Of a stretch of 64,000 nucleotides of DNA, positions 53,808 to 62,490 are shown piece by piece. How positions within the stretch are numbered: position 1 is the stretch's first letter; each line of letters opens with the position of its first letter. Made by a program: the position numbers and the translations under genes. This DNA comes from Lentilactobacillus diolivorans DSM 14421. Lineage in GTDB: Bacteria > Bacillota > Bacilli > Lactobacillales > Lactobacillaceae. The stretch is taken from contig NZ_AZEY01000068.1 in the NCBI RefSeq assembly GCF_001434255.1, positions 36,592 to 100,591 on the forward strand, written 5' to 3'. Under the pieces are notes generated by a model that searched no databases, was not told the DNA's origin, and saw nothing but the letters and a program-made list of their open reading frames with translations.

Positions 53808-54044
53808 TTAGTTGGTATAGGTGCCAACCTTGGGTAACTTGGCCAACACCGACTTCTTATGCGGTGCCTTGGTAATTGCATCACTCAAATCCTTGCCCGC
53901 TACATGGCCATGATGCTTGCCATTAATCCATGCATCGACGTTAGTCACGTCATAAACAATTCCGTCGACGGCGACAAACGCTTTGCGACCGTCTTGACCA
54001 TCAAACTTTGCTAACTGTGCTTTGGTAAAATGAATTTCTGCCAT
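53808..54044 (-). CDS. cytochrome b5-like heme/steroid-binding domain protein
   Basis: A 78-residue single domain: FTKAQLAKFDGQDGRKAFVAVDGIVYDVT and WINGKHHGHVAGKDLSDAI. The usual HPGG heme loop is replaced by HHGHVAG, so one axial His is plausible but heme binding is not certain. It lies 31 bp after the MerR-type gene on the same strand and is probably co-transcribed with it. Confidence 0.82.
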   Translation of the reverse strand: MAEIHFTKAQLAKFDGQDGRKAFVAVDGIVYDVTNVDAWINGKHHGHVAGKDLSDAITKAPHKKSVLAKLPKVGTYTN

Positions 54045-54075
54045 TATTAATCTCTCCTCATTTATTTAATCAATA

Positions 54076-54534
54076 TTATCCTTCTTGGTTGTTCGGATTA
54101 CCCGCTGCAACCAATTTAAAATCAGTTTTCTTATCCTTAACAACTGCGTAGAGAATTTGATCATTCTGATCATCAAAATAACCTAAATTAATTGCGGGAT
54201 AACCATCAATCGTTTCCACTCCTTCAAAGCGATCAAAAATAAATTGTTGGACTAAATGGGCAATTTCCCCTTTCTCCTCAGCTTTTTGAGCGGCAACCGC
54301 CAATGTATAACCCTGATCCAACAACATCTTCATTTGATAAACTTTCATCAATGTACTATATTTAAACTTTCGATTTTGGCCCTTGCCTTGGTCACTCGTA
54401 ATATAGCCCTTGCGTTCCCAATACCTTAACTTTGTTTGGGAAACACCGGTCGCGTTTTCGACATCGCCGATGCCAAGATGCCAGTCATTTTTTTGGAGGA
54501 TTTTGGCAAGCTTTTGTTGAAATTCCTTGTCCAC
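54076..54534 (-). CDS. MerR family regulator
   Basis: A 152-residue protein. LGIGDVENATGVSQTKLRYWERKGYITSDQGKGQNRKF is the MerR winged helix, followed by LMKVYQMKMLLDQGYTLAVAAQKAEE, and an unusual C-terminal beta-rich tail (YPAINLGYFDDQNDQILYAVVKDKKTDFKLVA). I prefer GTG 54534 with GAGG 7 nt upstream. It is divergent from a DHA2 efflux pump and the shared region has one dyad, so it likely controls both. Confidence 0.85.
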   Translation of the reverse strand: MDKEFQQKLAKILQKNDWHLGIGDVENATGVSQTKLRYWERKGYITSDQGKGQNRKFKYSTLMKVYQMKMLLDQGYTLAVAAQKAEEKGEIAHLVQQFIFDRFEGVETIDGYPAINLGYFDDQNDQILYAVVKDKKTDFKLVAAGNPNNQEG

Positions 54535-54665
54535 ACTGAGGCCTCGTTTCTCATTTCTTGAATTTTGTAACAGTTTCCATTGCCGATGCAATCACGTTTC
54601 AATTATTAAATTGTCTGATATGCGAAGCGCATTTCTTAACATTTAGTATATATTTTTAAATACAG

Positions 54666-54706
54666 TTGTCAAGATAATTGACAATAATCACAAATGAGTT
54701 TATATT
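54666..54706. promoter_or_regulatory. divergent promoters around a TTGTCAA dyad
   Basis: TTGTCAA-GATAA-TTGACAA (54666-54684) is a perfect 7-bp dyad. Its right arm supplies the -35 TTGACA of a plus-strand promoter (17-bp spacer, TATATT at 54701-54706) for the efflux pump; its left arm supplies the -35 of a minus-strand promoter for merR. One bound protein would affect both. Confidence 0.7.
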
Positions 54707-54763
54707 AGTCAAGAATCGTTTTTGAAAGACGAAATTATTTAGAGAAAAAGAAGGTAGTAAATC

Positions 54764-56236
54764 GTGGCTAAAGCGCAAGATATTAACGGGAAAGCTTATA
54801 ACCGTGGGATGATGATTGTCATTCTTCTGATTGGAACATTTTGTACGGTTTTAAATCAGACCATCCTATCAACTGCATTTCCAACTATTATGAAGGCATT
54901 TGATGTTTCAACATCAACGGTCCAATGGCTCACAACCGGATTCATGATGGTAAACGGAATTATGATTCCGATTAGTGCATGGTTAAGTACCCGTTTCAAC
55001 ACAAAAATGTTGTACATCAGTGCAATGTCGATTTTCCTAGCCGGAACAGTTGTCAGCTACATTGCCCCCACATTCGGCGTTTTACTAGCTGGCCGTTTAA
55101 TTCAGGCTGTTGGTGTTGGAGTGACAATGCCGTTACTTCAAACAATTATGTTATCAATCTTTCCACCCGCTAAACGTGGTACTGCAATGGGACTTGCCGG
55201 AATCGTGATTGGTCTGGCACCTGCCATTGGTCCTACCTTATCCGGATGGGTCATTGATAACTGGACTTGGCGTGACTTATTTGGGATGATCGTTCCTTTG
55301 ATGATCCTAGTCATTGCGGCCAGCTTCTGGTTCGTTAAACCCGTCCTGCCAACCAAGAAGGAAGCAATTGATGTCTTATCAGTTGTTCTCTCAACCGTTG
55401 GATTTGGAAGTGCCCTTTATGGGTTCTCATCAGTAGGTGATGACGGTTGGGGCAGTGCCACAGTGATTTCAACCTTAATTATTGGGGCAGTCTTCATTGC
55501 CTTATTCATCTGGCGTCAATTAACAATGAAAGAACCTTTCTTGGAATTCCGAGTTTACCGTTCAACACCTTTTACTATCTCAGCTATTTTGAGTTCCGTT
55601 ACGATGATGGCTATGGTTGGAGTTGAAATGGTTATTCCATTGTATCTCCAGATTGTTAAAGGAATGTCAGCCTTTGAATCCGGATTAACATTATTGGCCG
55701 GAGCTGTGATGATGGGAATTATGAGTCCAATTACCGGACGAGCCGTGGATCAGTATGGTGCTAAACGACTTTCGATTATCGGAATGTTCCTGCTTACTCT
55801 TGGCTCCATTCCATTTATCTTTATTACTAAAGATACTTCAACCATCTATATTGTCTTCTTCTATGCGGTACGGATGTTCGGAATTTCAATGGCTATGATG
55901 CCAGCAACGACAGTGGGAATGAACTCGCTACCAGTTAACTTACTAAGCCACGGAACTGCCGTCAACAACACCCAACGACAGATTGCCAGTTCAGTTGGAA
56001 CGGCCATCTTAATCAGTATTTTAACAAATGTCACGAATAACAATATGCCGGGTAAGCATCTATTGAAGTCAAATCCTTTGGGATATCAGACAAGTGCCAT
56101 TAACGCAACCTTAACTGGTTATCATGCTGCTTTCTTAATTTCATTTATCTTCTGTCTACTTGCATTGGTAACGGCCTTCTTCTTGAAGAACCGGGCACAA
56201 TCAAGAGATTATACGAAAGGACATGGTGAAAAATAA
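54764..56236 (+). CDS. DHA2 family (14-helix) MFS drug efflux transporter
   Basis: A 490-residue, 14-helix proton antiporter. LNQTILSTAFPTIMKAFDVSTSTVQWLTTGFMM is the family opening, RLIQAVGVGVTMPLLQTIML is motif C-like and GLAPAIGPTLSGWVID follows. It would export drugs or membrane-active compounds. GTG start with AAGAAGGTAG upstream. It overlaps the DUF4811 gene start by one base (TAATG) and is divergent from a MerR regulator. Confidence 0.92.
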   Translation: MAKAQDINGKAYNRGMMIVILLIGTFCTVLNQTILSTAFPTIMKAFDVSTSTVQWLTTGFMMVNGIMIPISAWLSTRFNTKMLYISAMSIFLAGTVVSYIAPTFGVLLAGRLIQAVGVGVTMPLLQTIMLSIFPPAKRGTAMGLAGIVIGLAPAIGPTLSGWVIDNWTWRDLFGMIVPLMILVIAASFWFVKPVLPTKKEAIDVLSVVLSTVGFGSALYGFSSVGDDGWGSATVISTLIIGAVFIALFIWRQLTMKEPFLEFRVYRSTPFTISAILSSVTMMAMVGVEMVIPLYLQIVKGMSAFESGLTLLAGAVMMGIMSPITGRAVDQYGAKRLSIIGMFLLTLGSIPFIFITKDTSTIYIVFFYAVRMFGISMAMMPATTVGMNSLPVNLLSHGTAVNNTQRQIASSVGTAILISILTNVTNNNMPGKHLLKSNPLGYQTSAINATLTGYHAAFLISFIFCLLALVTAFFLKNRAQSRDYTKGHGEK

Positions 56237-56958
56237 TGATTTTACTCACATTAGCAATTAGCGTTGTCCTCTCGTTTATCTTTTTCGTCTATATCGAAAA
56301 CAAGCCGTTGAGTAACATCTTAACGGTCATTGCCATTCTAGGTGCCGTTGCTTCGACATTCTTCATCGTTAGAAATGACCGGGATCACTTCGGTATGGAA
56401 AAGGCTACGACAACAACAAGCCAACAACTTTATTCAGTTGGTAAGTCAAAGCAAATGCAGATGTTATTGTATCAACCAATTGGAACAGCTAATAAGAAAC
56501 AGGTTTATATTTATCAAACGTCCGCAAATGCTAAGAAAAAGTCGCATACCCAAGCTAAGGATACGACTCATAACAAAGTTATCCGCACAAATGCAACGAC
56601 CCATATGGTCACGAAAACGACCCGTTGGCAATACAAAAACAATGCCTCTAAGCTATGGTTTGGCATCGCTGATGAAGGTCACAAATTAGTTAAGCGTCAA
56701 AACACACTTTACGTTAATAAAAACTGGTTAGTCCTTTCAACTACTCAAGCCAAGGCTTTGCAAAAGAAGATGGCAAATAAAACTTACCAAGCGCAATTAA
56801 AGGCTCAAGGTAAAGCATTTGTCACTAAACAAGTCATGGCTGCGATGAAGAAAAACCCAACCATGTCAAAAGCTGCTCAAGCTAAGATTGCTAAACAAGC
56901 TCAAGCTGAATTTCAGGCTCAGGCTTTGAAAAAAGTAATTGATGATATTCAAAAATAA
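56236..56958 (+). CDS. DUF4811 family membrane protein
   Basis: A 240-residue protein with two N-terminal helices (about 2-22 and 27-47), an extracellular beta-rich domain with KQMQMLLYQPIGTANKKQVYIYQT, and a lysine/alanine/glutamine-rich helical tail. The DUF4811 family is regularly encoded right after a DHA2 transporter in lactobacilli, so it may be an accessory subunit. Translation is coupled via TAATG. A palindromic element starts immediately after its stop. Confidence 0.87.
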   Translation: MILLTLAISVVLSFIFFVYIENKPLSNILTVIAILGAVASTFFIVRNDRDHFGMEKATTTTSQQLYSVGKSKQMQMLLYQPIGTANKKQVYIYQTSANAKKKSHTQAKDTTHNKVIRTNATTHMVTKTTRWQYKNNASKLWFGIADEGHKLVKRQNTLYVNKNWLVLSTTQAKALQKKMANKTYQAQLKAQGKAFVTKQVMAAMKKNPTMSKAAQAKIAKQAQAEFQAQALKKVIDDIQK

Positions 56959-57090
56959 ACAGAGTGGACCAGCAAGCGTTTAGACTCCAGAATATAAGTC
57001 CCCTAACCTTAATGTTCCTGGTTTTGGAATATTAAGGTTAGGGGACTTATATGGCCGGAGTCTGCTTGCTGGGCCACGTTTCAACTATAG
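56959..57090 (+). repeat. large palindromic element, copy F (type example)
   Basis: Complete copy. Left: CAGAGTGGACCAGCAAGC, bulge GTTT, AGACTCC, AGA, ATATAAG, inner TCCCCTAACCTTAA. Right: TTAAGGTTAGGGGA, CTTATAT, GGCC, GGAGTCT, GCTTGCTGGGCCAC, tail GTTTCAACTATAG. It begins at the first base after the DUF4811 stop codon. Confidence 0.87.
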
Positions 57091-57111
57091 AAAAAGTTCA
57101 ACAAGGTATCC

Positions 57112-57225
57112 CGGGCTTTAATATTGAATAACTCGGTTACACGACCGGAAGTTGCTTTTTGCCTTCGCTCTGTAGTAAATCGCGTTTACAAAAAAAGACT
57201 GGGCAAAATGATTATTATCCCAGCC
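57112..57225 (-). repeat. second dispersed element, copy 4
   Basis: On the minus strand: head GAGGCTGGGATAAT...ATTTTGCCCAGTC with TTTTTTT, then GTAAACGCGATTTACTACAGAGCGAAGGC and AAAGCAACTTCCGGTCGTGTAACCGAG. It faces palindromic copy F at a distance of 22 bp, as copy 1 faces copy D. Confidence 0.7.
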
Positions 57226-57228
57226 TCT

Positions 57229-57274
57229 AAGGATTCAGTCAGGATCGGTATCAGATCTGACTGAATCCTTTTTT
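57229..57274. terminator. terminator between DUF4811 and hisC
   Basis: AAGGATTCAGTCAG and CTGACTGAATCCTTTTTT make a 14-bp stem with a T-run on the plus strand and an A-rich left flank for the minus strand (hisC). Confidence 0.75.
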
Positions 57275-57305
57275 GTTATCTTCAAGAACAACTTAATTAT
57301 TATAC

Positions 57306-58415
57306 TCACTGAATGAGGGCTCTGAATTTCTCCAAGAAGTACTCCAAATCATCATGTTTACCAATTGTAATCCGGATGTACCTTGGAAAACCCCAAGGTG
57401 TCCCATCCCGAATAATGACCCCTTGTTCCATCAACCGCTGAGAAACGATCGTGGCATTTGGTGCATCATCCGGTAACTTTGCAAACACAAAGTTCGCTTC
57501 TGACGGGGCAACTTGGCAGCCCAACAATCCCAGTGCCTCAACTAACATCGCTCGATCGCCGCGAATCTTAGCCAACGCTTTATCAGATTGTGCCTGATCA
57601 AATTTAATCGCTGCTTCAGCACCAGCTAAAACGGTTCGGTTGGTATTAAATGGCTCTGTCACCGTATTATAGGCTTGAATTGCCTGTGGGTCCGCCAAAA
57701 TATACCCCAGACGGGCACCAGCCAGTCCATAAAACTTGGAAAATGTTCGCATGACAATGACGCGTTTTTTGCCAATGTATGGGACAAAATTAAACAGTTT
57801 GTCTTTGTCAGCGAAGTTGGCGTACGCTTCATCAACTACGACCCAAACGTCATCTGGAAGATCATCCATAAACTGCTTTAATTTAGTTTTATCCGTTAAC
57901 GTTGAAGTCGGATTATTAGGATTACAAATCCAAATTAACTTGGTTTTGCTGGTGAACTTTGCCTTGAAAGTATCCAAATCAAATTGGAAGTCATCAGTCA
58001 ATGGGATTTCGATCACCTTAGCCCCCATCAACTTTGATACTTCACGATAAAGTCGATATGACTGTTGGGCAATTAAGACCTCATCACCTGTATTTAAAAA
58101 CATTTTCGAAATGGTTTCAATAATGTTACCAGCACCACTGCCGATCGCAACATTCTCAGGTTTTAATTTAAATTGGTCAGCCAACAACTTTTCCATATTG
58201 ACAAAGTCATCTTCCGGGTATCGATTTAGTGAATCAATACTGCGGATCATGGCTTTTTTTGCATGGTAATAGGGACCATATGGATTTTCATTAGATCCCA
58301 ATTTAACCACTTTATTCAAATGATATTTCCGCCGAACCATATCCTCAGTATCGCCCTGAATATATGGTTGGACAATATTAACTTCTTTTCTAAACGTTTG
58401 ATCAAACTTTGCCAA
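57306..58415 (-). CDS. hisC: histidinol-phosphate aminotransferase family
   Basis: A class I/II PLP aminotransferase of about 369 residues: VVKLGSNENPYGP, IWICNPNNPTSTL, VVDEAYANFAD and the Schiff-base lysine in VMRTFSKFYGLAGARLGY. No other his genes are near, so it may act on aromatic amino acids or serve several pathways. The start is uncertain: TTG 58415 lies 10 nt after GGGGA; GTG and TTG codons further upstream are closer to or inside that site. Confidence 0.88.
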   Translation of the reverse strand: MAKFDQTFRKEVNIVQPYIQGDTEDMVRRKYHLNKVVKLGSNENPYGPYYHAKKAMIRSIDSLNRYPEDDFVNMEKLLADQFKLKPENVAIGSGAGNIIETISKMFLNTGDEVLIAQQSYRLYREVSKLMGAKVIEIPLTDDFQFDLDTFKAKFTSKTKLIWICNPNNPTSTLTDKTKLKQFMDDLPDDVWVVVDEAYANFADKDKLFNFVPYIGKKRVIVMRTFSKFYGLAGARLGYILADPQAIQAYNTVTEPFNTNRTVLAGAEAAIKFDQAQSDKALAKIRGDRAMLVEALGLLGCQVAPSEANFVFAKLPDDAPNATIVSQRLMEQGVIIRDGTPWGFPRYIRITIGKHDDLEYFLEKFRALIQ

Positions 58416-58504
58416 AACAATCACCGTCCCCAATCAAATAATTAAAATTGACTCACTCATATTATTGTAACGTTCTTATTCGGTTTCCGGTCATTTAATG
58501 CCCA

Positions 58505-59401
58505 TTATTGCCGAATCCACTTTGCAACGCTTGGCCAACTACTATTATTAATAATGACCCGGGGCGTAACTTTCAAATCACTCTGATTGGTCACGATGCC
58601 ATTGTTTAAAGTCAAAATAGCTTTCAAACCAGGCTGCTCAGCTAAAAACTTCTGAACCTGAGGCGTCCCACTCCCATATGGATAAGTAAAAATAGGTGAT
58701 CGATAGCCAATTTTGCGCTTTAAAACCGTTTGACTGGTTGCATAATCATGCTTAAATCTTACCAAATTGCCTGGCAGATTGAAGACCGGCGTGCCGTTAT
58801 CAACCAAATAATGCATTCGGTTCGTATGAACAGCAAAGGTTGCCAAACGGCCGGCCTTTTTTTGCATTCGTTGAATTGCCGGCCACGTTGCTAATTTCTC
58901 ACCAGCTTTGTACCAGCCTGTGTTGCCAGTAATAATTGAATCCGTAAATGGATAATGGTACTTCAGCAGCACTGGGAATGCGTTGTTGATCACCGTACGG
59001 TCGATATCGTCAAACGTAATCACAACGTAGCGACCATGAATGGGCTGGCGGTTGGTGACCATATGAATCAATGTTGGCAATGAAATCACCCGAATATGGT
59101 GAGTTTGTAAATAGGCCATCTGGTGCTTAAAACTCGATAAATTCACGTTAAAATCGTGAAATTGACTATTAGGTGACACTTCTTCATCAAATTTAACGAT
59201 ATCATTATCGGTATCATCAAGAACCCGGTGATAGCAGAAAACCATCACACCGTTTTTAATCCGTTCATCGTACTTGGAAATGGCATAACTGGGGCGATTG
59301 CCGAGTTGATATTTAATGTTGTGACGGACAGTGACCGCCAGTAATGCCAAGAAAACAAGAATAAACGTGGTCAAAATCCACTTTCGTTTTGTTTTACTCA
59401 T
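58505..59401 (-). CDS. pgaB: poly-N-acetylglucosamine deacetylase (IcaB/PgaB type)
   Basis: A 298-residue membrane-anchored polysaccharide deacetylase: one N-terminal helix (WILTTFILVFLALLAVTV), then VMVFCYHRVL, VITFDDID with the metal and base aspartates, AVHTNRMHYL (the HxxxxH metal pair seen in PgaB/IcaB) and FTYPYGSG. It would remove some acetyl groups from PNAG outside the membrane. Last gene of the pga-like operon; its start overlaps the previous gene by 8 bases. Confidence 0.87.
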   Translation of the reverse strand: MSKTKRKWILTTFILVFLALLAVTVRHNIKYQLGNRPSYAISKYDERIKNGVMVFCYHRVLDDTDNDIVKFDEEVSPNSQFHDFNVNLSSFKHQMAYLQTHHIRVISLPTLIHMVTNRQPIHGRYVVITFDDIDRTVINNAFPVLLKYHYPFTDSIITGNTGWYKAGEKLATWPAIQRMQKKAGRLATFAVHTNRMHYLVDNGTPVFNLPGNLVRFKHDYATSQTVLKRKIGYRSPIFTYPYGSGTPQVQKFLAEQPGLKAILTLNNGIVTNQSDLKVTPRVIINNSSWPSVAKWIRQ

Positions 59402-59699
59402 CTTTTTTCGCCTGCCGTTCCAACTTTTTGATCCGCCACCAACCAAAAGTGATCATGATACTGGCAACAACCAAGACGAGAATCGCAAAGACAAAATATG
59501 AGTGAAACGACAGGTTGAGCACCAGGTAATCCGAAACTAACGAATCAGAATAAGCATTAAATAAAAAGCAAAAATTAATATAAATAATATAGCCGGTAAT
59601 TAGCCAAAGACCAATTAAAATCACCGCACGTCGAAACATCGTTAATAATGAAGAATGCTTCCGGATAATCAAATCTGATGGAATTCTTGTCTTTTTCAT
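59394..59699 (-). CDS. PgaD/IcaD-like small membrane subunit
   Basis: A 101-residue protein with two membrane helices (RAVILIGLWLITGYIIYINFCFLF and YFVFAILVLVVASIMITFGWW) and a basic tail. Position between the PNAG synthase and deacetylase genes, topology and size match PgaD/IcaD, which stimulates the synthase. Sequence similarity alone would be weak. ATG 59699 lies 2 bp after the synthase stop. Confidence 0.75.
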   Translation of the reverse strand: MKKTRIPSDLIIRKHSSLLTMFRRAVILIGLWLITGYIIYINFCFLFNAYSDSLVSDYLVLNLSFHSYFVFAILVLVVASIMITFGWWRIKKLERQAKKDE

Positions 59700-59701
59700 C
59701 T

Positions 59702-60916
59702 TCAAAGCCCCCGATCCGGACTGCTCCAACTACCAACATGTTTTGGATCCAAGAAAAATGATCCCAAAGCAGTTAGACAGCTAACGAGATTAATAAACCA
59801 ATAGAAAACAACATACAATGGCAGTAACAGCAAATCCTGCCAGCTAATAAAATCCGACTTCCGCGAATCAGCGAATCCAATTAAGAATTGAACCAGACTG
59901 ATCAATAATAGTAGGAAAAGAATGACCCCATCCATAATCAAATCACCAGTAAAGGCAACGGTAATCAAATAAAACAGGGTCACGAATGAACAACTGATTG
60001 CCCACAAATCACTCAAAATCATGTCTAAGAGCAACCACTGTTCACTCAGTCGACCAGTGATTAACATGCCACGATTTCGAAATAATACTTCAAAACCGCC
60101 CCGGGCCCAACGCCGGCGTTGATGAATTAAATCCTTAATGTGTTCAGGAACCAAAATCCAGGCGACCGATTGTGGGCAATAAATGACCCGCCAGTGGTGA
60201 TGATAAAGTCGCCAAGTGACATCGATATCCTCAGTAATCGCGTCAGCATTCCACCAGCCAACATCGGCCAAAGCTGCCTTGCGATATGCGACAACCACCC
60301 CAGAAACAGTCGTAATATGGCCAGTTACAAAAGCTTGACCGCGCTTAATAATATCGATAACGCCAACATATTCCAACAATTCCAGTCGGCCAAAAATACT
60401 GGTTCGATTTCTAACAATCGGTTTGCCAGCAACCGCCCCAACTCTGGGATGATCATAAAATCTCGCCAACATCGGCTCAAGAACGTGAGAGTCAACGTAA
60501 CAATCAGCATCCAAGCAAAGCAAGTAAGTTCCCTGGGCTGCTTTGGCGCCAACATTTAACGCGTTCGCCTTCCCCTGATTAGGTTCAACGTCAATGATTT
60601 TAACGGGAAATTGTCCGCTGAATTTAGCGGCTAACTCATGCATGACTGTTAAAGTCTTATCGTCGCTCCCATCATTAATCAAGATAAGTTCAATCTTAGA
60701 ATAGGTTAAGTTGGCAACTGATTGAACGACTTGATCCAAAGTTTCGGCTTCATTATGAGCTGGAATCAATACTGAAACCAGATCAGCCGGTTGCCCCGCA
60801 TGTAAATTTCGAAGTGGCACTTTTCGTTGTTGAATGGCAAAGAAAACTGATCCAATAATCCAAACCAGTGAAACAATCACTGGATATAAAATAACAAATG
60901 AACTAAGCGTCTGCAT
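59702..60916 (-). CDS. pgaC: poly-beta-1,6-N-acetyl-D-glucosamine synthase
   Basis: A 404-residue GT2 processive glycosyltransferase with helices at the N-terminus and C-terminus. SVLIPAHNEAETLDQVV and LINDGSDDKT bind UDP, LLCLDADCYVD is the DxD, AITEDIDVTWRL the TED and HQRRRWARGGFEVL the QxxRW motif. It would polymerise UDP-GlcNAc and move PNAG across the membrane. ATG 60916 after AAGGGGGG. It follows the GH20 lipoprotein gene by about 100 bp on the same strand. Confidence 0.92.
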   Translation of the reverse strand: MQTLSSFVILYPVIVSLVWIIGSVFFAIQQRKVPLRNLHAGQPADLVSVLIPAHNEAETLDQVVQSVANLTYSKIELILINDGSDDKTLTVMHELAAKFSGQFPVKIIDVEPNQGKANALNVGAKAAQGTYLLCLDADCYVDSHVLEPMLARFYDHPRVGAVAGKPIVRNRTSIFGRLELLEYVGVIDIIKRGQAFVTGHITTVSGVVVAYRKAALADVGWWNADAITEDIDVTWRLYHHHWRVIYCPQSVAWILVPEHIKDLIHQRRRWARGGFEVLFRNRGMLITGRLSEQWLLLDMILSDLWAISCSFVTLFYLITVAFTGDLIMDGVILFLLLLISLVQFLIGFADSRKSDFISWQDLLLLPLYVVFYWFINLVSCLTALGSFFLDPKHVGSWSSPDRGL

Positions 60917-61017
60917 CTTAAATCCCCCCTTATGAATCATAAAAATGATCTGTTTTTCCCTTCAGACCTCCAAGATCATTCGCAGCCATCGTCAAAAGAA
61001 ATAATAATTTCCATTTT

Positions 61018-62166
61018 CTAAGATAGCGGCTTTTGTGCCAACCTTAAAAAGGTTTCGATAAACTTATTCCCCGCTCGATAGATCTGTTTATCGGTAATTG
61101 AACCTGCAGAATCGGCCCAAAACGACACACTGCTGCCAACAATACCATGCAATGATTTTAGTTTGGTAGCAGAATCATTATCCCACAAAGTTGGTTTCCA
61201 GTAGCGCTTCATATCGTTACTCATATAGGCCACATCCCTTTTCGAAATTCCCTTTTTCGTAATATTGAAATACAGATAGTAGTCGTTGTAATTCAGCACC
61301 TTAAAGTGATTGGCAATCAACCTGGGCATCGATGCCCAAGTCTTACGCCGTTGCTTTCCCAGTGTTCCAAACTGATCGGCGGTCCAATTCCAATACGTCA
61401 CCTGAATGTGGTGATTAATCGCCTTCAAACTGGTATTCAGGAAGCCATCATTCCAAGCTTCCGGGATGAACCCAAGCTGCTCAACATTCATACTGGTTGC
61501 ATTTAAGTATTTAATATAAGCAGTATTCTTGGTCATTTTATCCGTAAATTCATCACCGCCCAAATGAAATCTCGCATTCCGTTGGCCAGCAAAGTCATCA
61601 GCTACTTCATGATCTATCCGTTTAACAAAGTTGATACTGGCTTGATTAAGATGCAGTTCATCGCCATAACTATTTGAATGCCAACTTAGCTTTTTGGCCA
61701 ACGCAGCTTTCCCGGACGCTTTGAGTGTGTTAACCAAACCGGTAACATGGGCCGGTGTATCAATCTCTGGAATTAACGTAACTCCCCGCTGCTTCGCTAA
61801 CCTCAGTAACTGCTGAATTTGCTGATTGCTATAAAAGGCTTGATGCGTCCGATTATTCCGCCAAATACCGTTTTTTTTCGTTGCCCGGCTAATCGTTTGA
61901 CCAACGACAGCGTTCTCAATTGCAAAGTCCTTATCGTCGGTAAAATGAAGTTGCACGAAACTGCCATGATGATCAGCTACGAATGTGATAAATTTTTCCA
62001 ATGTACTAACTTGATAATGATGTCTTGATACATCTAATGTGATGCCATTGAACTGACCATTTTTGACACGATCGGCTTTTTGGGCCGTGGTTGCCGTTGA
62101 ATGACAGCCCATTAATAATAAGATAACTGGTATAACTAGTAACCAACGTTTTCGTAACATTGGCAT
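61018..62166 (-). CDS. GH20 hexosaminidase lipoprotein (dispersin B-like)
   Basis: A 382-residue protein with a lipoprotein signal (KRWLLVIPVILLLMGC; Cys is the lipidation site) and a GH20 barrel: GITLDVSRHHYQV, FVQLHFTDDKDF, VTLIPEIDTPAHV and the catalytic Asp-Glu in FHLGGDEF. This is the domain type of dispersin B, which cuts beta-1,6-PNAG. It stands first, upstream of pgaC-pgaD-pgaB, and would trim or release the polymer at the cell surface. Confidence 0.9.
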   Translation of the reverse strand: MPMLRKRWLLVIPVILLLMGCHSTATTAQKADRVKNGQFNGITLDVSRHHYQVSTLEKFITFVADHHGSFVQLHFTDDKDFAIENAVVGQTISRATKKNGIWRNNRTHQAFYSNQQIQQLLRLAKQRGVTLIPEIDTPAHVTGLVNTLKASGKAALAKKLSWHSNSYGDELHLNQASINFVKRIDHEVADDFAGQRNARFHLGGDEFTDKMTKNTAYIKYLNATSMNVEQLGFIPEAWNDGFLNTSLKAINHHIQVTYWNWTADQFGTLGKQRRKTWASMPRLIANHFKVLNYNDYYLYFNITKKGISKRDVAYMSNDMKRYWKPTLWDNDSATKLKSLHGIVGSSVSFWADSAGSITDKQIYRAGNKFIETFLRLAQKPLS

Positions 62167-62415
62167 CCCCTTCTTTAATTCATTATATTTTGAACAATTA
62201 CAATTGATTTAAAAGCTGAACCTATCGTAACAAAACTAAGTCATAATGCTAGTAACGATATCTAAAACACCGAAATTATTAGAAAGCTTTAAGAAACGTT
62301 TTAAAAAGTTTGTAAAATACTCAGATATATATTAACCCACATGACAAAATATAAGCATTTTAACAGCGCGGTATGTTGAACTGAGTCATCAAATAGTAAA
62401 AATTGATGTGTGACC

Positions 62416-62460
62416 AAAAAAGACCTGTCAGCAAAAATTAGATTCTGCTAACAGGTCTTT
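62416..62460 (-). terminator. terminator after the cyclophilin gene
   Basis: AAAGACCTGT-CAGCA and TGCT-ACAGGTCTTT form a stem with six A residues (T on the minus strand) on the left. It lies just past the cyclophilin stop. The rest of the 62167-62490 gap holds no gene I can see. Confidence 0.75.
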
Positions 62461-62490
62461 GATCACATATTTGATTCTAATTATCGGAAA

